Positions 1 through 10,200 are shown, counted from the stretch's first letter. The stretch: DNA of 64,000 nucleotides from CAZMGV01 sp964621525 [NCBI: uncultured bacterium] (GCA_964621525.1 CAZUMS010000001.1:186001-250000); one strand, 5' to 3'. Notes: generated by a model not told the origin, from the letters alone. Program-made: numbers and translations.

Positions 1-1
1 C

Positions 2-889
2 GATCCGTTCAGGGTCGTGCTCGATATCGACGGCCGTCAGATCGGGGACCTGATCGGCGCGGGTATCGCCGGGAAAGCCCAGGAAATAGAGAAGGGAGTA
101 GAGCCGGATTCGGACGCTCTCGCCGCACTGTTGCCGGGTCCGAAGGCCGCCCCTGAACAGCGCCCGGAGCCCGGCGCCATCGGGAAACCCCGGAGGAAAT
201 TCCGCGTGATCCTGGATCCCGGACACGGGGGCAAGGACCCCGGCGCCGTAGGGTTCGGGGGACTTCAGGAAAAGAACGTAGCCCTCCAGGTTGCCGACCG
301 CACCGGCGAACTGCTCTCGTCGGCCGGGTACGATGTCCAGATGACCCGGACGAACGACCGGTTTCTTGAACTCACCGAACGGACCGCCTTTGCCAACAAG
401 AAAGGCGGAGACCTCTTCGTCTCGATCCACTGCAACGCCGCGAAAAACCGCGAAGCCCGGGGAGTCGAAACCTATTACCTGAATCCCAAGGTCGACAAAT
501 CGCGGGCTCTCCTGATCGCCAAGGAAAACTTCTCGAGCCTCGAAGCCGTGCAGCGCACGGGCGACAGTTTTGCCGACGCCATCCTGTCGGACCTCGCTTT
601 CAGCCTGAAGGAAGGTGAATCCCGCGAACTGGCAGAGGTGCTTCTCGGCGGCCTCTGGGACGGTGCATCCGGATTCCCCGGCACCCAGAACCGGGGAATG
701 GGCCATGGGCCTCTCTATGTGCTGATCGGAGCACGGATGCCGTCGTCGCTCGTGGAGCTGTCGTTCATCTCGAACCCGCAAGAAGAAAAGCTGCTCGGCG
801 ATGGAAATTACCAGACGGCGCTTGCCCAGGGACTCGCGGCGGGCGTGGCCGATTATCTGGAAAAAACCGCCAGCCCCAGAGGCGGTTGA
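2..889 (+). CDS. N-acetylmuramoyl-L-alanine amidase (AMIN + Amidase_3), 5'-truncated by window edge
   Basis: Periplasmic zinc amidase that cuts the MurNAc-L-Ala bond of peptidoglycan, as in AmiA/B/C cell-separation enzymes. The frame is open through the first base. The residues before the first possible start (a GTG at 17) read DPFRVVLDIDG, which looks like the last strand of an AMIN domain, so the gene begins upstream of the window. A short Pro/Ala-rich linker leads to the Amidase_3 domain. Visible there are DPGHGGKDPG with a zinc His, QEKNVAL with a zinc Glu, SIHCNAA with another zinc His, and VELSFISN with the catalytic Glu. The gene converges on efp and shares a bidirectional terminator with it. 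Family assignment is firm. Which of AmiA, B or C it matches cannot be told. Confidence 0.93.
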   Translation, partial: DPFRVVLDIDGRQIGDLIGAGIAGKAQEIEKGVEPDSDALAALLPGPKAAPEQRPEPGAIGKPRRKFRVILDPGHGGKDPGAVGFGGLQEKNVALQVADRTGELLSSAGYDVQMTRTNDRFLELTERTAFANKKGGDLFVSIHCNAAKNREARGVETYYLNPKVDKSRALLIAKENFSSLEAVQRTGDSFADAILSDLAFSLKEGESRELAEVLLGGLWDGASGFPGTQNRGMGHGPLYVLIGARMPSSLVELSFISNPQEEKLLGDGNYQTALAQGLAAGVADYLEKTASPRGG

Positions 890-896
890 AACGAAA

Positions 897-932
897 ACGG
901 CGGCTCCTGCCGGATACCGCCGTCCTCTTTTT
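897..932. terminator. Bidirectional intrinsic terminator between the amidase gene and efp
   Basis: A 7 bp stem, ACGGCGG at 897-903 and CCGCCGT at 917-923, is followed on the plus strand by a T-run at 928-932. On the minus strand it is followed by TTTTCG. It lies between two convergent genes, as expected for a shared terminator. Confidence 0.7.
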
Positions 933-945
933 CCGGAATATCCGC

Positions 946-1512
946 TTATTCCGCGCGGTCCAGATAGGTACCTTCGCGCGTATCGACAGTAATCGTGTCA
1001 CCCACGTTCACGAACTGGGGTACCTGCACGATAAGACCGGTTTCAGTCTTCGCGGGCTTCTTCGAGGCCGAAACCGTGGCGCCCTTCAGCGGCGGATCCG
1101 TCTCGATAACCTTCAGATTCAGCTTGTTCGGCGGGGTGATCTGGATCGCCTTGCCTTCGTAGTAGGCGACCTGCACCTTGAGACCCGCGAGCAGGTAGTT
1201 CACCACTTCGCCGAGCGTCTCCGCATCGAACTCGAACTGGTCGAAGGTCTCCGAGTTCATAAAGTGGTATGTGCCCTGATCCTCGTACAGGAACTCGGCC
1301 TCGATGCGGTCCAGAAAAACCTGTTCAAGCCGCTCGTCGGGGCGAAAACGCTGGTCGAAGGAATTGCCCGAAACCACATCGCGCATGCGGGTCTGTATCA
1401 TGCCGCGGAGGTTACCCGGCGTGTGGTGATGGCGCTTCATCACGAGGCAGAGCTTCTTTTCGTACTCGACCAGCATTCCGGGACGGAGATCGATGGCGGC
1501 GATAACGGACAT
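946..1512 (-). CDS. efp: Translation elongation factor P
   Basis: EF-P relieves ribosome stalling at polyproline stretches. The 188-residue length matches the family once the start is placed at the ATG at 1512 (MSVIAAIDLRPGM); the frame is open 36 codons further upstream, but that extension has no EF-P similarity. The N-terminal KOW-like domain, the middle OB domain and the C-terminal OB domain (signature KGATVSASKKPA, ending in YLDRAE) are all present. The loop that normally carries the modified Lys or Arg in a PGKG context reads TPGNLRG instead, so the canonical tip lysine is absent. The gene is divergent from an acyl-CoA synthetase and convergent with the amidase. Confidence 0.93.
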   Translation of the reverse strand: MSVIAAIDLRPGMLVEYEKKLCLVMKRHHHTPGNLRGMIQTRMRDVVSGNSFDQRFRPDERLEQVFLDRIEAEFLYEDQGTYHFMNSETFDQFEFDAETLGEVVNYLLAGLKVQVAYYEGKAIQITPPNKLNLKVIETDPPLKGATVSASKKPAKTETGLIVQVPQFVNVGDTITVDTREGTYLDRAE

Positions 1513-1684
1513 ATCTGACAACTCCGGTTTCTGTCGGACCGCAGAACCGGGCCTCTCAGACCCGGCATGCAACCGAAAACAACGGCGCAAGCCTTTAGTT
1601 TGGGGAGCTTGGCACGTCAACTCCGGGTGAATAGGCTCCCGCCTGCCTGTTCGTCAGGCTTCCGCAAGGGGGATTACAGGGAAC

Positions 1685-3214
1685 ATGCTGCTCAGCGAGC
1701 TGCCGAAGCGAAACGCCAAACTGGATCCGGATCTGATCGCCGCCGTGGAGCGGGACCGCCGGATCACGAACCGCGAGTGGTACTCCCGGGTACTCGCCCA
1801 GGCGAACTGGCTGAGAGCGAAGGGAATAGGGCCCGAGAAGCGGGTGGCGGTCCTCTCGTACAACCGGTCGGATATGCTTGATCTGTATTTCTCGATCCCC
1901 ACCGTTCAGGGGGTGATCGTCCCCGTCAACTACCGGCTGAAAGCCTACGAGATCGAGTACCAGTTCAAGGACGCGGAAGTCGACGTCCTGTTCGTCGAGA
2001 AGTCCCTCTGGCCCGAGGCCAGGACGGCGGTCTCAAAATCGGGCCGGAAGATTCAGGTAGTGGGCCTCGACTTCGACGGAGAGGACGGCGTCGTTCCCTA
2101 CACGCAGACGGTGAGCGGGCCGTCGATCCGCGAAATCCCCGTCTTCAGCGAACACGAGACAGCCCTTCACGCCTATACGTCGGGCACCACCGGACGGCCC
2201 AAAGGCGTGCTTCTTAGCCACCGGAATATTCTCGCGAACTCCTGGACCGGGTGCATCGAAAAACGCATCTACCCCGGCGAGAAACTGCTGCACTCGGCGC
2301 CGCTCTTTCACCTTGCCGCGATCTCGTCATTCTATTCGACGGCGCTCATCGGCGGGGCCCATGTGTTCCTGCCGCAGTTCGACCCCAAGGCGGTCGTGGA
2401 GGCTATTGAGCGGGAGAAGATCACTTTTGCCTTGTTCGTGCCGACAATGATCAACATGCTCCTTGAGATGCCGGGCATTGAGCAGCGGGACTTTTCCTCC
2501 CTCAAGATCATCTCCTACGGCGGATCCAGCATCCCGGTCGACCGGCTCCGCCGGGCGATTGAAGTGTTCAAATGCGGCTTTGTTCAGGGTTATGGGCAGA
2601 CCGAAGCCGCGCCGATCATGACGGCGCTGCGTCCGGAGGATCACGTTCTGGACGGACCGAAGTCGAAGCGGCTCGCCTCTGCCGGCCGCGATGCCGTGGG
2701 CTGCGAAGTCCGTGTCGTCCGGCCCGACGGTACCGACGTCAAACCCGGCGGCGAAGTGGGCGAGGTGATCGGCCGGGGCGACAACATCATGAAGGGCTAC
2801 TGGAAAAAGCCCGAGGCCACCGCCGAAACCATCCGCAACGGGTGGCTTCACACGGGCGATCTCGGCTGGATCGACGAGGACGGCTACATCTATATCGTCG
2901 ACCGGCTGAAGGACATGGTCATCTCCGGCGGCGAGAACATCTATCCCCGCGAGATTGAGGAACTGCTCTATCAGCATCCCAAGGTGCTTGAGGCTGCCGT
3001 CTACGGTATTCCCGACCCCAAATGGGGTGAGAAGGTGATCGCGGCAGTGGTGCCAAGGGCCGGACAGACCCTGGTGGCAGAAGAAATCGTCCAGTTCTGC
3101 AAGGACAATCTCGCGAGCTACAAGAAGCCGCGGGAGGTTCTGGTTCTGGACACCCTCCCACGGAACGCCTCCGGCAAGGTCCTGAAGACCGAGCTCAGAG
3201 CCCGTCACGGCTGA
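1685..3214 (+). CDS. AMP-dependent acyl-CoA synthetase (long-chain fatty acid/CoA ligase type)
   Basis: Activates a carboxylic acid as acyl-AMP and transfers it to CoA. The 509 residues cover the whole ANL superfamily fold. The P-loop YTSGTTGRPKG lies at residues 164-174. GYGQTEAAP is motif A5. The adenylate-binding region includes HTGDLGWIDEDG and DRLKDMVISGGENIYP at the hinge. The C-terminal PRNASGKVLK contains the catalytic Lys498. Start is an ATG at 1685 behind a purine-rich AAGGGGG stretch. The substrate chain length cannot be read from sequence, so fadD-like or a specialised acid ligase are both possible. It stands alone with no clear operon partner. Confidence 0.9.
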   Translation: MLLSELPKRNAKLDPDLIAAVERDRRITNREWYSRVLAQANWLRAKGIGPEKRVAVLSYNRSDMLDLYFSIPTVQGVIVPVNYRLKAYEIEYQFKDAEVDVLFVEKSLWPEARTAVSKSGRKIQVVGLDFDGEDGVVPYTQTVSGPSIREIPVFSEHETALHAYTSGTTGRPKGVLLSHRNILANSWTGCIEKRIYPGEKLLHSAPLFHLAAISSFYSTALIGGAHVFLPQFDPKAVVEAIEREKITFALFVPTMINMLLEMPGIEQRDFSSLKIISYGGSSIPVDRLRRAIEVFKCGFVQGYGQTEAAPIMTALRPEDHVLDGPKSKRLASAGRDAVGCEVRVVRPDGTDVKPGGEVGEVIGRGDNIMKGYWKKPEATAETIRNGWLHTGDLGWIDEDGYIYIVDRLKDMVISGGENIYPREIEELLYQHPKVLEAAVYGIPDPKWGEKVIAAVVPRAGQTLVAEEIVQFCKDNLASYKKPREVLVLDTLPRNASGKVLKTELRARHG

Positions 3215-3314
3215 GGCCCCCGGCCTTGAGTTAAATCACCCCGCAACCGGGAGAGCCGCTTCCCGTATCCAAGGAATGCGGTAGACTGGAAACCCGAGGG
3301 TCGAACGGAAGATC

Positions 3315-4682
3315 GTGCAGCTCACGCCTGTACAAAAAAGGCGGATCGAGGATTACCGCCGCATTGCGGAAGGATTCGGGCTCGACGGCGCCGAAACGGC
3401 GGAAGTCGTCGAAACCGCCGAACGGTTCGAGCTGTTCTGCCTGCTTCAGGACCGGCCGTTCCGTGAAGAGAGCTTCCGTGCCTTCCTCGAAGGCCTGTCG
3501 AAAGGAACCCTGCCGGCCGCCGAACAGGCGCTTCAGAAAGAACGGCTCCAGCGTTACTATCATGCATTCTATAAGTCCCTGAAAGAAAACGCCGGCGAGG
3601 AGGCGGTCCTCGCCAACAGTCCAGCCGCGCCGCAGCCCTTATCTGCTCATCGGGCTCTTCCGCTCAAGCCCCTCCGGGCAAAGATTACCTGTCCCAAATG
3701 CGGCACGGAGCAGGACGAATCTCCGGAATGCATCCGGTGCGGCGTCGTCTTTGCCAAGATCGGTTTCGGCAAGGATGCGATCAAGCAGGCAATGCTGCCG
3801 GGGGACATCGCCTGGAACAACGCCCGGTTCGGCAACGACGATACCGTGCCGCGGGCGATCCGCATGCTTATTCTCTACGGCGCCATGCCGCTGCTCATCA
3901 TCGTGATGACCGGCGTCTACGAGCTGGCCCACCGCCGGAGCCGCTGGGACGTGCTCCAGGCCCGCGAACATCTGGCGGCCCTGAAGGCCGAACGGGAACG
4001 GGAAACGGGAGCAGGCGGGGCTCTCCTAAAGCCCTGCGGGGTGGTCAACGGTGACGGCCGGATTCCCGGACAGTTCTCCCTTTCGTACCGCCCGGTTGCC
4101 CGCACCGGTGACAGCGAGGACTACGCCCCGGAACTGGTCAGCACAAACCGGCGCCGCCCGGCGTTCGAGATCGAACGGGTGCTCCTCACGAGCGAACGGA
4201 TCGTGGAGTCCGGAAACGGGGATCCCTCAGGCAGCTATACTGCCCGGGTGTCCACCGACGAGGAAGTATTCTCCCGCAGCGTCGCCCGGAACGAACTGGG
4301 CCCGATCCGTGAACACTATAACGGTGATCCACCCGAAACCCGCGGTTTTCCGTTCGATCTTGCGCCACACATGGACAAACCCGGCTTCTACGACCTTACA
4401 TTCTGGTTCAATATTTATTCGGCCGAACCGGGCGGTTTTCGCCGGATGGCCAACTGGGAACCGATTGAAGTCGAATGCAGGATCCGTCGTGTGAAAATCA
4501 TGGATACCGCAGCGGTCCAGGCCGCCGAAGCGGATTTCCGCCAGCGAATTTCCGGAGCGGAGACCCGGCTGGCGGCCACCGAAAAAAGCCTTGCCCGGAA
4601 CGGTCTGATCCGCATGTCCCTGATCGTAGGCTTCTTTCTCTACGGTATCTGGGGATACTACTCGCTGAAAAACTTCAGATAA
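3315..4682 (+). CDS. Zinc-ribbon membrane protein of unknown function
   Basis: 455 residues with a GTG start at 3315. I do not recognise the family. Residues 1-95 are helical and charged. A four-Cys zinc ribbon follows (C126, C129, C139, C142, CPKCG...CIRCG). A hydrophobic helix lies at about residues 182-203 (MLILYGAMPLLIIVMTGVYEL). Then come a large soluble domain of about 200 residues, a helical segment, and a second hydrophobic helix at the extreme C terminus ending in YYSLKNFR. Two membrane segments with the big domain between them suggest a periplasmic middle domain and a cytoplasmic ribbon. It converges with the Crp/Fnr-type gene 9 bp downstream. Confidence 0.8.
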   Translation: MQLTPVQKRRIEDYRRIAEGFGLDGAETAEVVETAERFELFCLLQDRPFREESFRAFLEGLSKGTLPAAEQALQKERLQRYYHAFYKSLKENAGEEAVLANSPAAPQPLSAHRALPLKPLRAKITCPKCGTEQDESPECIRCGVVFAKIGFGKDAIKQAMLPGDIAWNNARFGNDDTVPRAIRMLILYGAMPLLIIVMTGVYELAHRRSRWDVLQAREHLAALKAERERETGAGGALLKPCGVVNGDGRIPGQFSLSYRPVARTGDSEDYAPELVSTNRRRPAFEIERVLLTSERIVESGNGDPSGSYTARVSTDEEVFSRSVARNELGPIREHYNGDPPETRGFPFDLAPHMDKPGFYDLTFWFNIYSAEPGGFRRMANWEPIEVECRIRRVKIMDTAAVQAAEADFRQRISGAETRLAATEKSLARNGLIRMSLIVGFFLYGIWGYYSLKNFR

Positions 4683-4691
4683 CCGGGAACA

Positions 4692-5456
4692 CTAGAACCC
4701 CAGTTCCTGACGGAGCGAGAGAAGTTCGAGAGTCTTTTCCAGACGTTCGACGGACGGGATGACTACCGAGGTTTTCTCCAGAACGACAATCCCCTTGTCC
4801 TTGAGCGTGAGAATCACCCGCTTCACCTGAGTAACATCTATACCCATGGTCTCGGCCATTTCGCGCGGCGTGATATTGACCCGGATACCGGTATCGGCGG
4901 GCAGGCCTTTCTCGTCGGCGATCTGCAGCAGGGCATTGATAACCCGGCTCTCGATGTCGTGATAGAGCAGGTTCTCGATGTGGTTGTCGGCGTTCTGCAG
5001 CCGGGACGCCAGCGTCTTGATAATCCGGATGGCAAGCCCGGTGTTGTTCACCACAAGCTTTTCGAAGCCTTCATGCGGGAACCGCAGCAGACGCACCTGG
5101 GTGGCAGCTTCCGCCGACAGGCTGCGCGGCCGTTTGTTCAGTACCGACATCTCGCCAAAAAATTCGCCCGGCCCGACGGTCTGGAGGACCTTCTTCACGC
5201 CGCGAATCATCTTGAACAGCTTCACGCGGCCGTCCTGGATGATGAACATTCCATCGCCGGCGTCACCTTCGCGGAAAATCAGATCGCCGGGCTGGTAATC
5301 GACCCCGAACCGGGCAAACACCTCGCGCTGGCCCTGAGAAACCGGCGCTTCGATCTCGTACGACTTGTCGACGAGATGGGCTGTGGCTGCTTCGCCCGCG
5401 AGGATGTTCAGACTGGTGGCTTTGTCGGACACTGCTTCGCTTCCGGAAAACGGCAT
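4692..5456 (-). CDS. Crp/Fnr-family transcriptional regulator
   Basis: 254 residues. An N-terminal cyclic-nucleotide-binding domain carries PGDLIFREGDAGDGMFII and the phosphate-binding-cassette-like GEFFGEMSVLNKRPRSLSA. It is followed by the dimerisation helix and a Crp-type winged helix (MAETMGIDVTQVKRVILTLKD). No Fnr-type cysteine cluster is seen. The ATG at 5456 lacks a good ribosome site. An in-frame GTG at 5432 has GGAAG seven bases upstream and may be the true start, giving 246 residues. The ligand is unknown: cAMP, c-di-GMP or none. A TGAT-N4-ATCA palindrome that such regulators could bind lies about 1.5 kb away, at 6995. Confidence 0.88.
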   Translation of the reverse strand: MPFSGSEAVSDKATSLNILAGEAATAHLVDKSYEIEAPVSQGQREVFARFGVDYQPGDLIFREGDAGDGMFIIQDGRVKLFKMIRGVKKVLQTVGPGEFFGEMSVLNKRPRSLSAEAATQVRLLRFPHEGFEKLVVNNTGLAIRIIKTLASRLQNADNHIENLLYHDIESRVINALLQIADEKGLPADTGIRVNITPREMAETMGIDVTQVKRVILTLKDKGIVVLEKTSVVIPSVERLEKTLELLSLRQELGF

Positions 5457-5571
5457 CCCGCTGCGCCGCGTACTCCTGCGGTCAATCTACCGACATGAGG
5501 CGCTTCCGCCGCCGTGGAATGTTGGGCAAGTGTGAACGCGAAAAGCGGTGAAATTCAACGGGTTTAGGGAA

Positions 5572-6915
5572 CTACCGGAGCGCTTCGATATCGCTCACTT
5601 CCTTAGGCACTTTGGTAAGATCAAGTGGCGCGCCGGAGGGGCGGACCACCACGTCGTCTTCGATCCGTATGCCTCCGAAGTCCAGATATTTTTCGGCCAG
5701 CGAGAAGTTCACCATCCCCCGGTATTTCCGGCGCCGTTCAGGACTGCGAATCAGGGCCTCGATGAAATAAAGGCCGGGCTCCATCGTAACCACAAAACCC
5801 GGCTCAAGCCGGGCATTGAAACGGAGCATGGGCTTACCCATATGGCGCAGCTTCCGGCGGCGTCCGCCGGAAACGTCGTGAACATCAAGGCCCAGCATAT
5901 GGGAAAGACCGTGGGGATAGAACGTGGCAACAGCCCCCGATTCCACCAGAAGGTCCAGATTCCCTTTCAGAAGACCGAGGAACTTGAGCCCGTCACCGAG
6001 CACCCTCAGCGAATGGAGGTGTAGTTCCGCACTCGTAACCCCGGCCCGGGTCCGGCCGATGCATTCCTTCTGGGCGGCAAGAACAATGCTGTACACGTCT
6101 TTCTGACGGCTGGTGAACTTGCGGGACACTGGAAACGTCCGGGTGATATCCGCCGTATAGCCCCGGTACTCGCCACCGGCATCGATCAGCAGCAGATCGC
6201 CCGCCTTCATCTGCCGCCGGTTCGACTGGTAGTGAAGCACGGCACTGTTGCGGCCGCTGGCGACGATGGATGGATATCCTTCATGCCGCAGACCGGCTTT
6301 CCGGAACTCACGCTCCAGTTCCGCCTGAACCTGGTACTCGAACATGCCGGGACGCGTGCATTTCATGGCAGCAATGTGGCCCACGGCCGAACAGTCATTG
6401 GCATGCTGAAGCGTCTGTATTTCGCCGGGAGTCTTTACCGCCCGCAGCTCTTCGAGCGCCTCGCGAAGCGGCTCGGGCTTTGCCTGAAGTCCCTGCTTCA
6501 GTTTCCGCCCGAGAAGCTCGATCCCGCGTCGGTTGCCATAGAGCCGCTGGTAGCCGCGCTTCAGTGACGGGAATACACGCGATAGCTCCGAGATCCGGTA
6601 CGCCCGCCGGATACCATAGTGCCGGGCGGCTTCGGCCGGAGGCGGGATGTATCCCCGCCAGACGAGCTGTTTTTCATCCACGTCCGGAACGAACAGCGTC
6701 GTCTCGCCCCGCTTCGGGTCGAGCAGGAGCGCAAAGTCCGGATCTTCGATTCCGGTAAGATAGAGAAAATCCGATGACTGGCGAAACAGGTAAGAAACGT
6801 CGTTGTTGCGAATCGTCTCGCCGTCAGCACGCATGAAAATGAGCCCGTCAGGCAACCGCTTCATGAGCGCATCCCGGTGCTTCGAATAGAAACTGTATCC
6901 GAGTTCGTTGGCCAA
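5572..6915 (-). CDS. pepP: Xaa-Pro aminopeptidase (M24B)
   Basis: Removes N-terminal residues preceding proline. The C-terminal pita-bread fold holds the dimetal ligands: two Asp in DAGGEYRGYTADITR, His in PHGLSHMLGLDVHD, Glu in TMEPGLYFIE and Glu in GIRIEDDVVV. The frame stays open to an ATG-type codon at 7233, but the first hundred residues of that version have no family character. I place the start at a TTG at 6915, preceded by AGAGGA about ten bases upstream. This gives 447 residues, close to the usual 440, and an N terminus matching the family (SKHRDALMKRLPDG). It is divergent from the TPR gene across a 371 bp gap. Confidence 0.88.
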   Translation of the reverse strand: MANELGYSFYSKHRDALMKRLPDGLIFMRADGETIRNNDVSYLFRQSSDFLYLTGIEDPDFALLLDPKRGETTLFVPDVDEKQLVWRGYIPPPAEAARHYGIRRAYRISELSRVFPSLKRGYQRLYGNRRGIELLGRKLKQGLQAKPEPLREALEELRAVKTPGEIQTLQHANDCSAVGHIAAMKCTRPGMFEYQVQAELEREFRKAGLRHEGYPSIVASGRNSAVLHYQSNRRQMKAGDLLLIDAGGEYRGYTADITRTFPVSRKFTSRQKDVYSIVLAAQKECIGRTRAGVTSAELHLHSLRVLGDGLKFLGLLKGNLDLLVESGAVATFYPHGLSHMLGLDVHDVSGGRRRKLRHMGKPMLRFNARLEPGFVVTMEPGLYFIEALIRSPERRRKYRGMVNFSLAEKYLDFGGIRIEDDVVVRPSGAPLDLTKVPKEVSDIEALR

Positions 6916-7286
6916 GCTTCTGCTTTCCTCTTCGAGGACTAAATAGTGCGTGCCATCATCCGGAACAACCCGGCTAGCCTGACCGATCCTGTCATGATTT
7001 AAATCACCGGAGTTATTCGGTTTTTTCCGCGCCCAATATCCTGACGCGGCGCACCACCCCGAACGTCGATTCGAAATGTCCCGTCCTATGCCTCTAAACG
7101 CTTGTAACCTCCTAATTTCCCTCGCTTTTCTGTGGTTTCCAGGACAACCGAATGCTACATTTAAACTTGCGTGTTCAGAAGCTGGCGGCGTTGCAGAAGC
7201 ACGCGGCGATCCTAGATCGGGGTGGGTTCGCATCCGATATAAATCTGTTTCGACAGATCTGCGTCCGCCGGCCGGGATGAACGGTA
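6916..7286. other. 371 bp divergent intergenic region, pepP / TPR gene
   Basis: No credible gene. It contains the palindrome at 6995-7006 and an AT-richer stretch around 7100-7165. A small hairpin lies at 7243-7258 (ATCTGT, TTCG loop, ACAGAT), about 28 bases before the TTG start of the TPR gene, probably in its 5' leader. Promoters for both flanking genes must be here, but no box is convincing by eye. Confidence 0.5.
6995..7006. promoter_or_regulatory. 12 bp perfect palindrome resembling a Crp/Fnr-type operator
   Basis: TGATTTAAATCA is a perfect palindrome. TGAT-N4-ATCA is the core of Fnr-type sites (TTGAT-N4-ATCAA), although the outermost bases here do not match. It sits about 80 bp upstream of the chosen pepP start and about 280 bp before the TPR gene. 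A Crp/Fnr-family gene lies nearby. Function is inferred from pattern only. Confidence 0.35.
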
Positions 7287-10200
7287 TTGGCTGTCGATAA
7301 AACCAAACTCGTCCAGCAGGCCCAGAAGTTCATCGTGGGCCAGAAATGGGACAAGGCGATCGAGTGCTACGAGCAGATCGCCAAGATCGAGCCCAGGGAC
7401 ACGCGCGTACGCCAGAAAATCGCCGAACTCCATGCCCGGCGCGGCGACATCCCGAACGCCCTCAAGAGTTACGCCCAGGTTGCCGACCAGTACACCCGCG
7501 AAGGTTTCTATCAGAAGGCCCTCGCCGTGTACAAGCAGATGCTCCAGATCAAGCCGGATTTCATCCCGGCCTACGAGGCGCTCGCCGAGGTCAGCATCAA
7601 GCTCGGCCTGAACTCCGACGCCATCAACTACATCAAGGTCGTCATCGCCCAGCACGAAAAGGAAGGCCGCGTGCTGGAGGCGCTCGATGCGATCAAGAAA
7701 CTGATCGAGATCGACCCCGGCAATATCGCCTCCCAGATCAAGCTCGCCGAGCTCTATGCCCGGGAGGGGCACAAGGACGATGCAGTCAACCAGCTGGCGG
7801 GACTGATCCCCCAGTTCGAGCGCTCGCAGAGCTGGGACGAGCTGCTCCGCATCCGCGAGCGGATCTGCCACTACGACCCCTCGAACCAGGAGCAACTCAA
7901 GGCCTACTACAAGCTGCTCATGAAGCTGGGCCGTTATCAGCCCGCCTTCCAGCCCCTTCAGCGCTACATCAAGCTGAACCGCGAGGAAGTCGAGGCCATC
8001 GAGGATCTGGCGTTCATCCTGCGCCAGCTCGGCAACGGGCAGCACGAAAAAGTCGCCCTCAAGGAGCTGGCCCGCCGCCTTGGCGAGAATGCAGATCCAA
8101 AGCGCCTCGAGGAGATCTACTCCCGGATTATCGAGGTCGACCCGTCCGATCAGGGTGCGGCCGACTATCTGGCGGCCCTGCGCGCCGAAATGACCACCGA
8201 CGACGAGGCCGGTGGCGGCGAGCAGGCGGAGGCCGAGGTCGATATCGCCAACGACGACATGATCGGCGGTGACGAGGATCTCGTTGGCGAAGAAGACGAC
8301 GAGGACGGCGGCGACACCCTGATCGACGAGGACGTGGAGATCGCCGGCCAGGAGCAGCTCGACACCATGCTGGTCGGCACGGTTTCGGGCGGCGACATCC
8401 AGCCGGACCAGATCGATGCCTATCTCACGGAAGCGGACGTTTACGTGAAATACGGCCTGATCGAGAAGGCCGTCAACCATCTCCAGAAGCTCATCGCCTC
8501 AAAGCCCGACTGCCTGCCCGCCTACGAAAAAATGCGCGATGTGCTCTCCGCCGGTTCCCGTGGCGGCGAGTTTGCCGGCATCGTGAAGTCGGGGACGGAT
8601 CTGCTCAAAGCCAGAGGCAAGGACACATCGGCACTTCAGGCCCTGCTCACTCCCGGTGCTGCCGCGAAGAAAGCGGCGCCGCCTTCGGCCCCCGAGATCG
8701 ACCCCGACATCGCCGCCGTCGTTGCCGAAACGAAGACCGTGGACGAGCAGATTTCCGACGAACTGGCGGATGCCGTGAGCGGCGCCCTGGACGCGAGTCT
8801 GCCGGACAACGAACCAGCGCCTCCTCCTGCGCCTGCGTCCGTATCCCACGAGGTCTCCATCGAAATCGATCTGGAAGAACCGTCCTCGGCCCTGGTGCCG
8901 CCGGCACCCCCGCCCCACGCCGTTGATCTGGACGTGGATCTCCCGGAAGCGGGCGCGGACAGCAGTAATCCGCTGGCGGGAGCGGATCTCGACACCGACC
9001 TCAGTTTCAACATGCCAGAGCCGCCTCCCTCTCTCGAAGCGGCCACAGACGAACCCCTCGGAGGAGAATCCCTGGAGGCCGGTCTGGATCTCGCCCCGCC
9101 GCCGGCTCCCCTGGCGCCACCGGCGACGCTCGAAGCGGAAGAGGAACTGTCCGCCGGCCCGCTGCCCGATTTCGACGAATCGTCTCTTGGCGCTCCGCCT
9201 CCGCCTGAACCTGCCTCCGCGGCTCCGGTTCCGGCGGCACCCGAGGCGGCAAGGCCCGCTCTGGCGAAACCGGTCATCAGCAAGCCAGTGATCCAGAAGC
9301 CCACGATATCCAGACCCGAAATCGCCAGACCGCCCGCCATCGCGAAGCCCCAGATCGCAAAACCGCCGGTTGTGACCCCTCCCAAACCGGCCAGTGCACC
9401 GGCTCCGGTAGCCGCCAAGCCAGCACCGGTCATCGCCAAACCGTCGATCGCGAAGCCCGCACTGGTGAAGCCGGGTCTTGCGACACCTGCCGGTTTTCCG
9501 AAGCCCGCACTCCCGAAACCGCCGCTCGCGAAGCCGGGGCTTACCCTAGCGCCGCCGAAACCGGCGGCTCCGGCGCTCAAACCGCCGCTTGCGAAACCCG
9601 CCGCTCCGGCTCCTGCGGGCGTCAAGCCGCTCGCACCGGGCCTGAAGCCCGCGCTGCCGAAGCTCGCGCCTCTGCCGAAACCGGCCTTCAAGCCGCTGGC
9701 TGCACCGTCGTTCAAACCCGCGCCGAAGCTTGCGGAAGTGGTCAAGGACAAATTCGCCGCCGATTTCGAGCAGATCGACTTCGAGATCCAGCAGGGGCTC
9801 TACGACGAAGCCCGCATCACGATCGACATGATCCTCACGCAGGATCCCTCGAACGCGAAGGCCAAGCAGAAACTGAACGAGCTGATGGCCGCCGAGAAGA
9901 TCACCCGCGAGGAGGCCGACGGGAATTTCGTGCCGGAATTCGGCGGCGGCGAACAGGTGTCGGTGGATTCCGTGCTGAAAGCCTTCCAGGCCGGCGTCGA
10001 CAAGACCGTCGCGAAGGAAGATTTCCAGACCCGGTTCGATCTCGGCCTCGCCTACCGCGAAATGGGCCTGTTCTCGGAAGCCGAGCGCGAGTTCCGGCTC
10101 GCCCTAGACGGCAACGGGGCCCGCCGCCCCGACTGCTGGAACATGATCGGCCTCTGCCAGATGGAGAGCGGCGATCCGGCGGCGGCCGTGCAGACATTCG

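Noticed and set aside
6916-7233. Upstream extension of pepP by about 106 codons
   Set aside because: No similarity to the family and it would bury the intergenic palindrome; the TTG at 6915 has a ribosome site and gives the normal length.
8636-9751. Long open frame antisense to the TPR gene
   Set aside because: A GC-rich, repetitive coding sequence opens the opposite strand; the product is Ala/Gly/Ser low complexity and has no start context.
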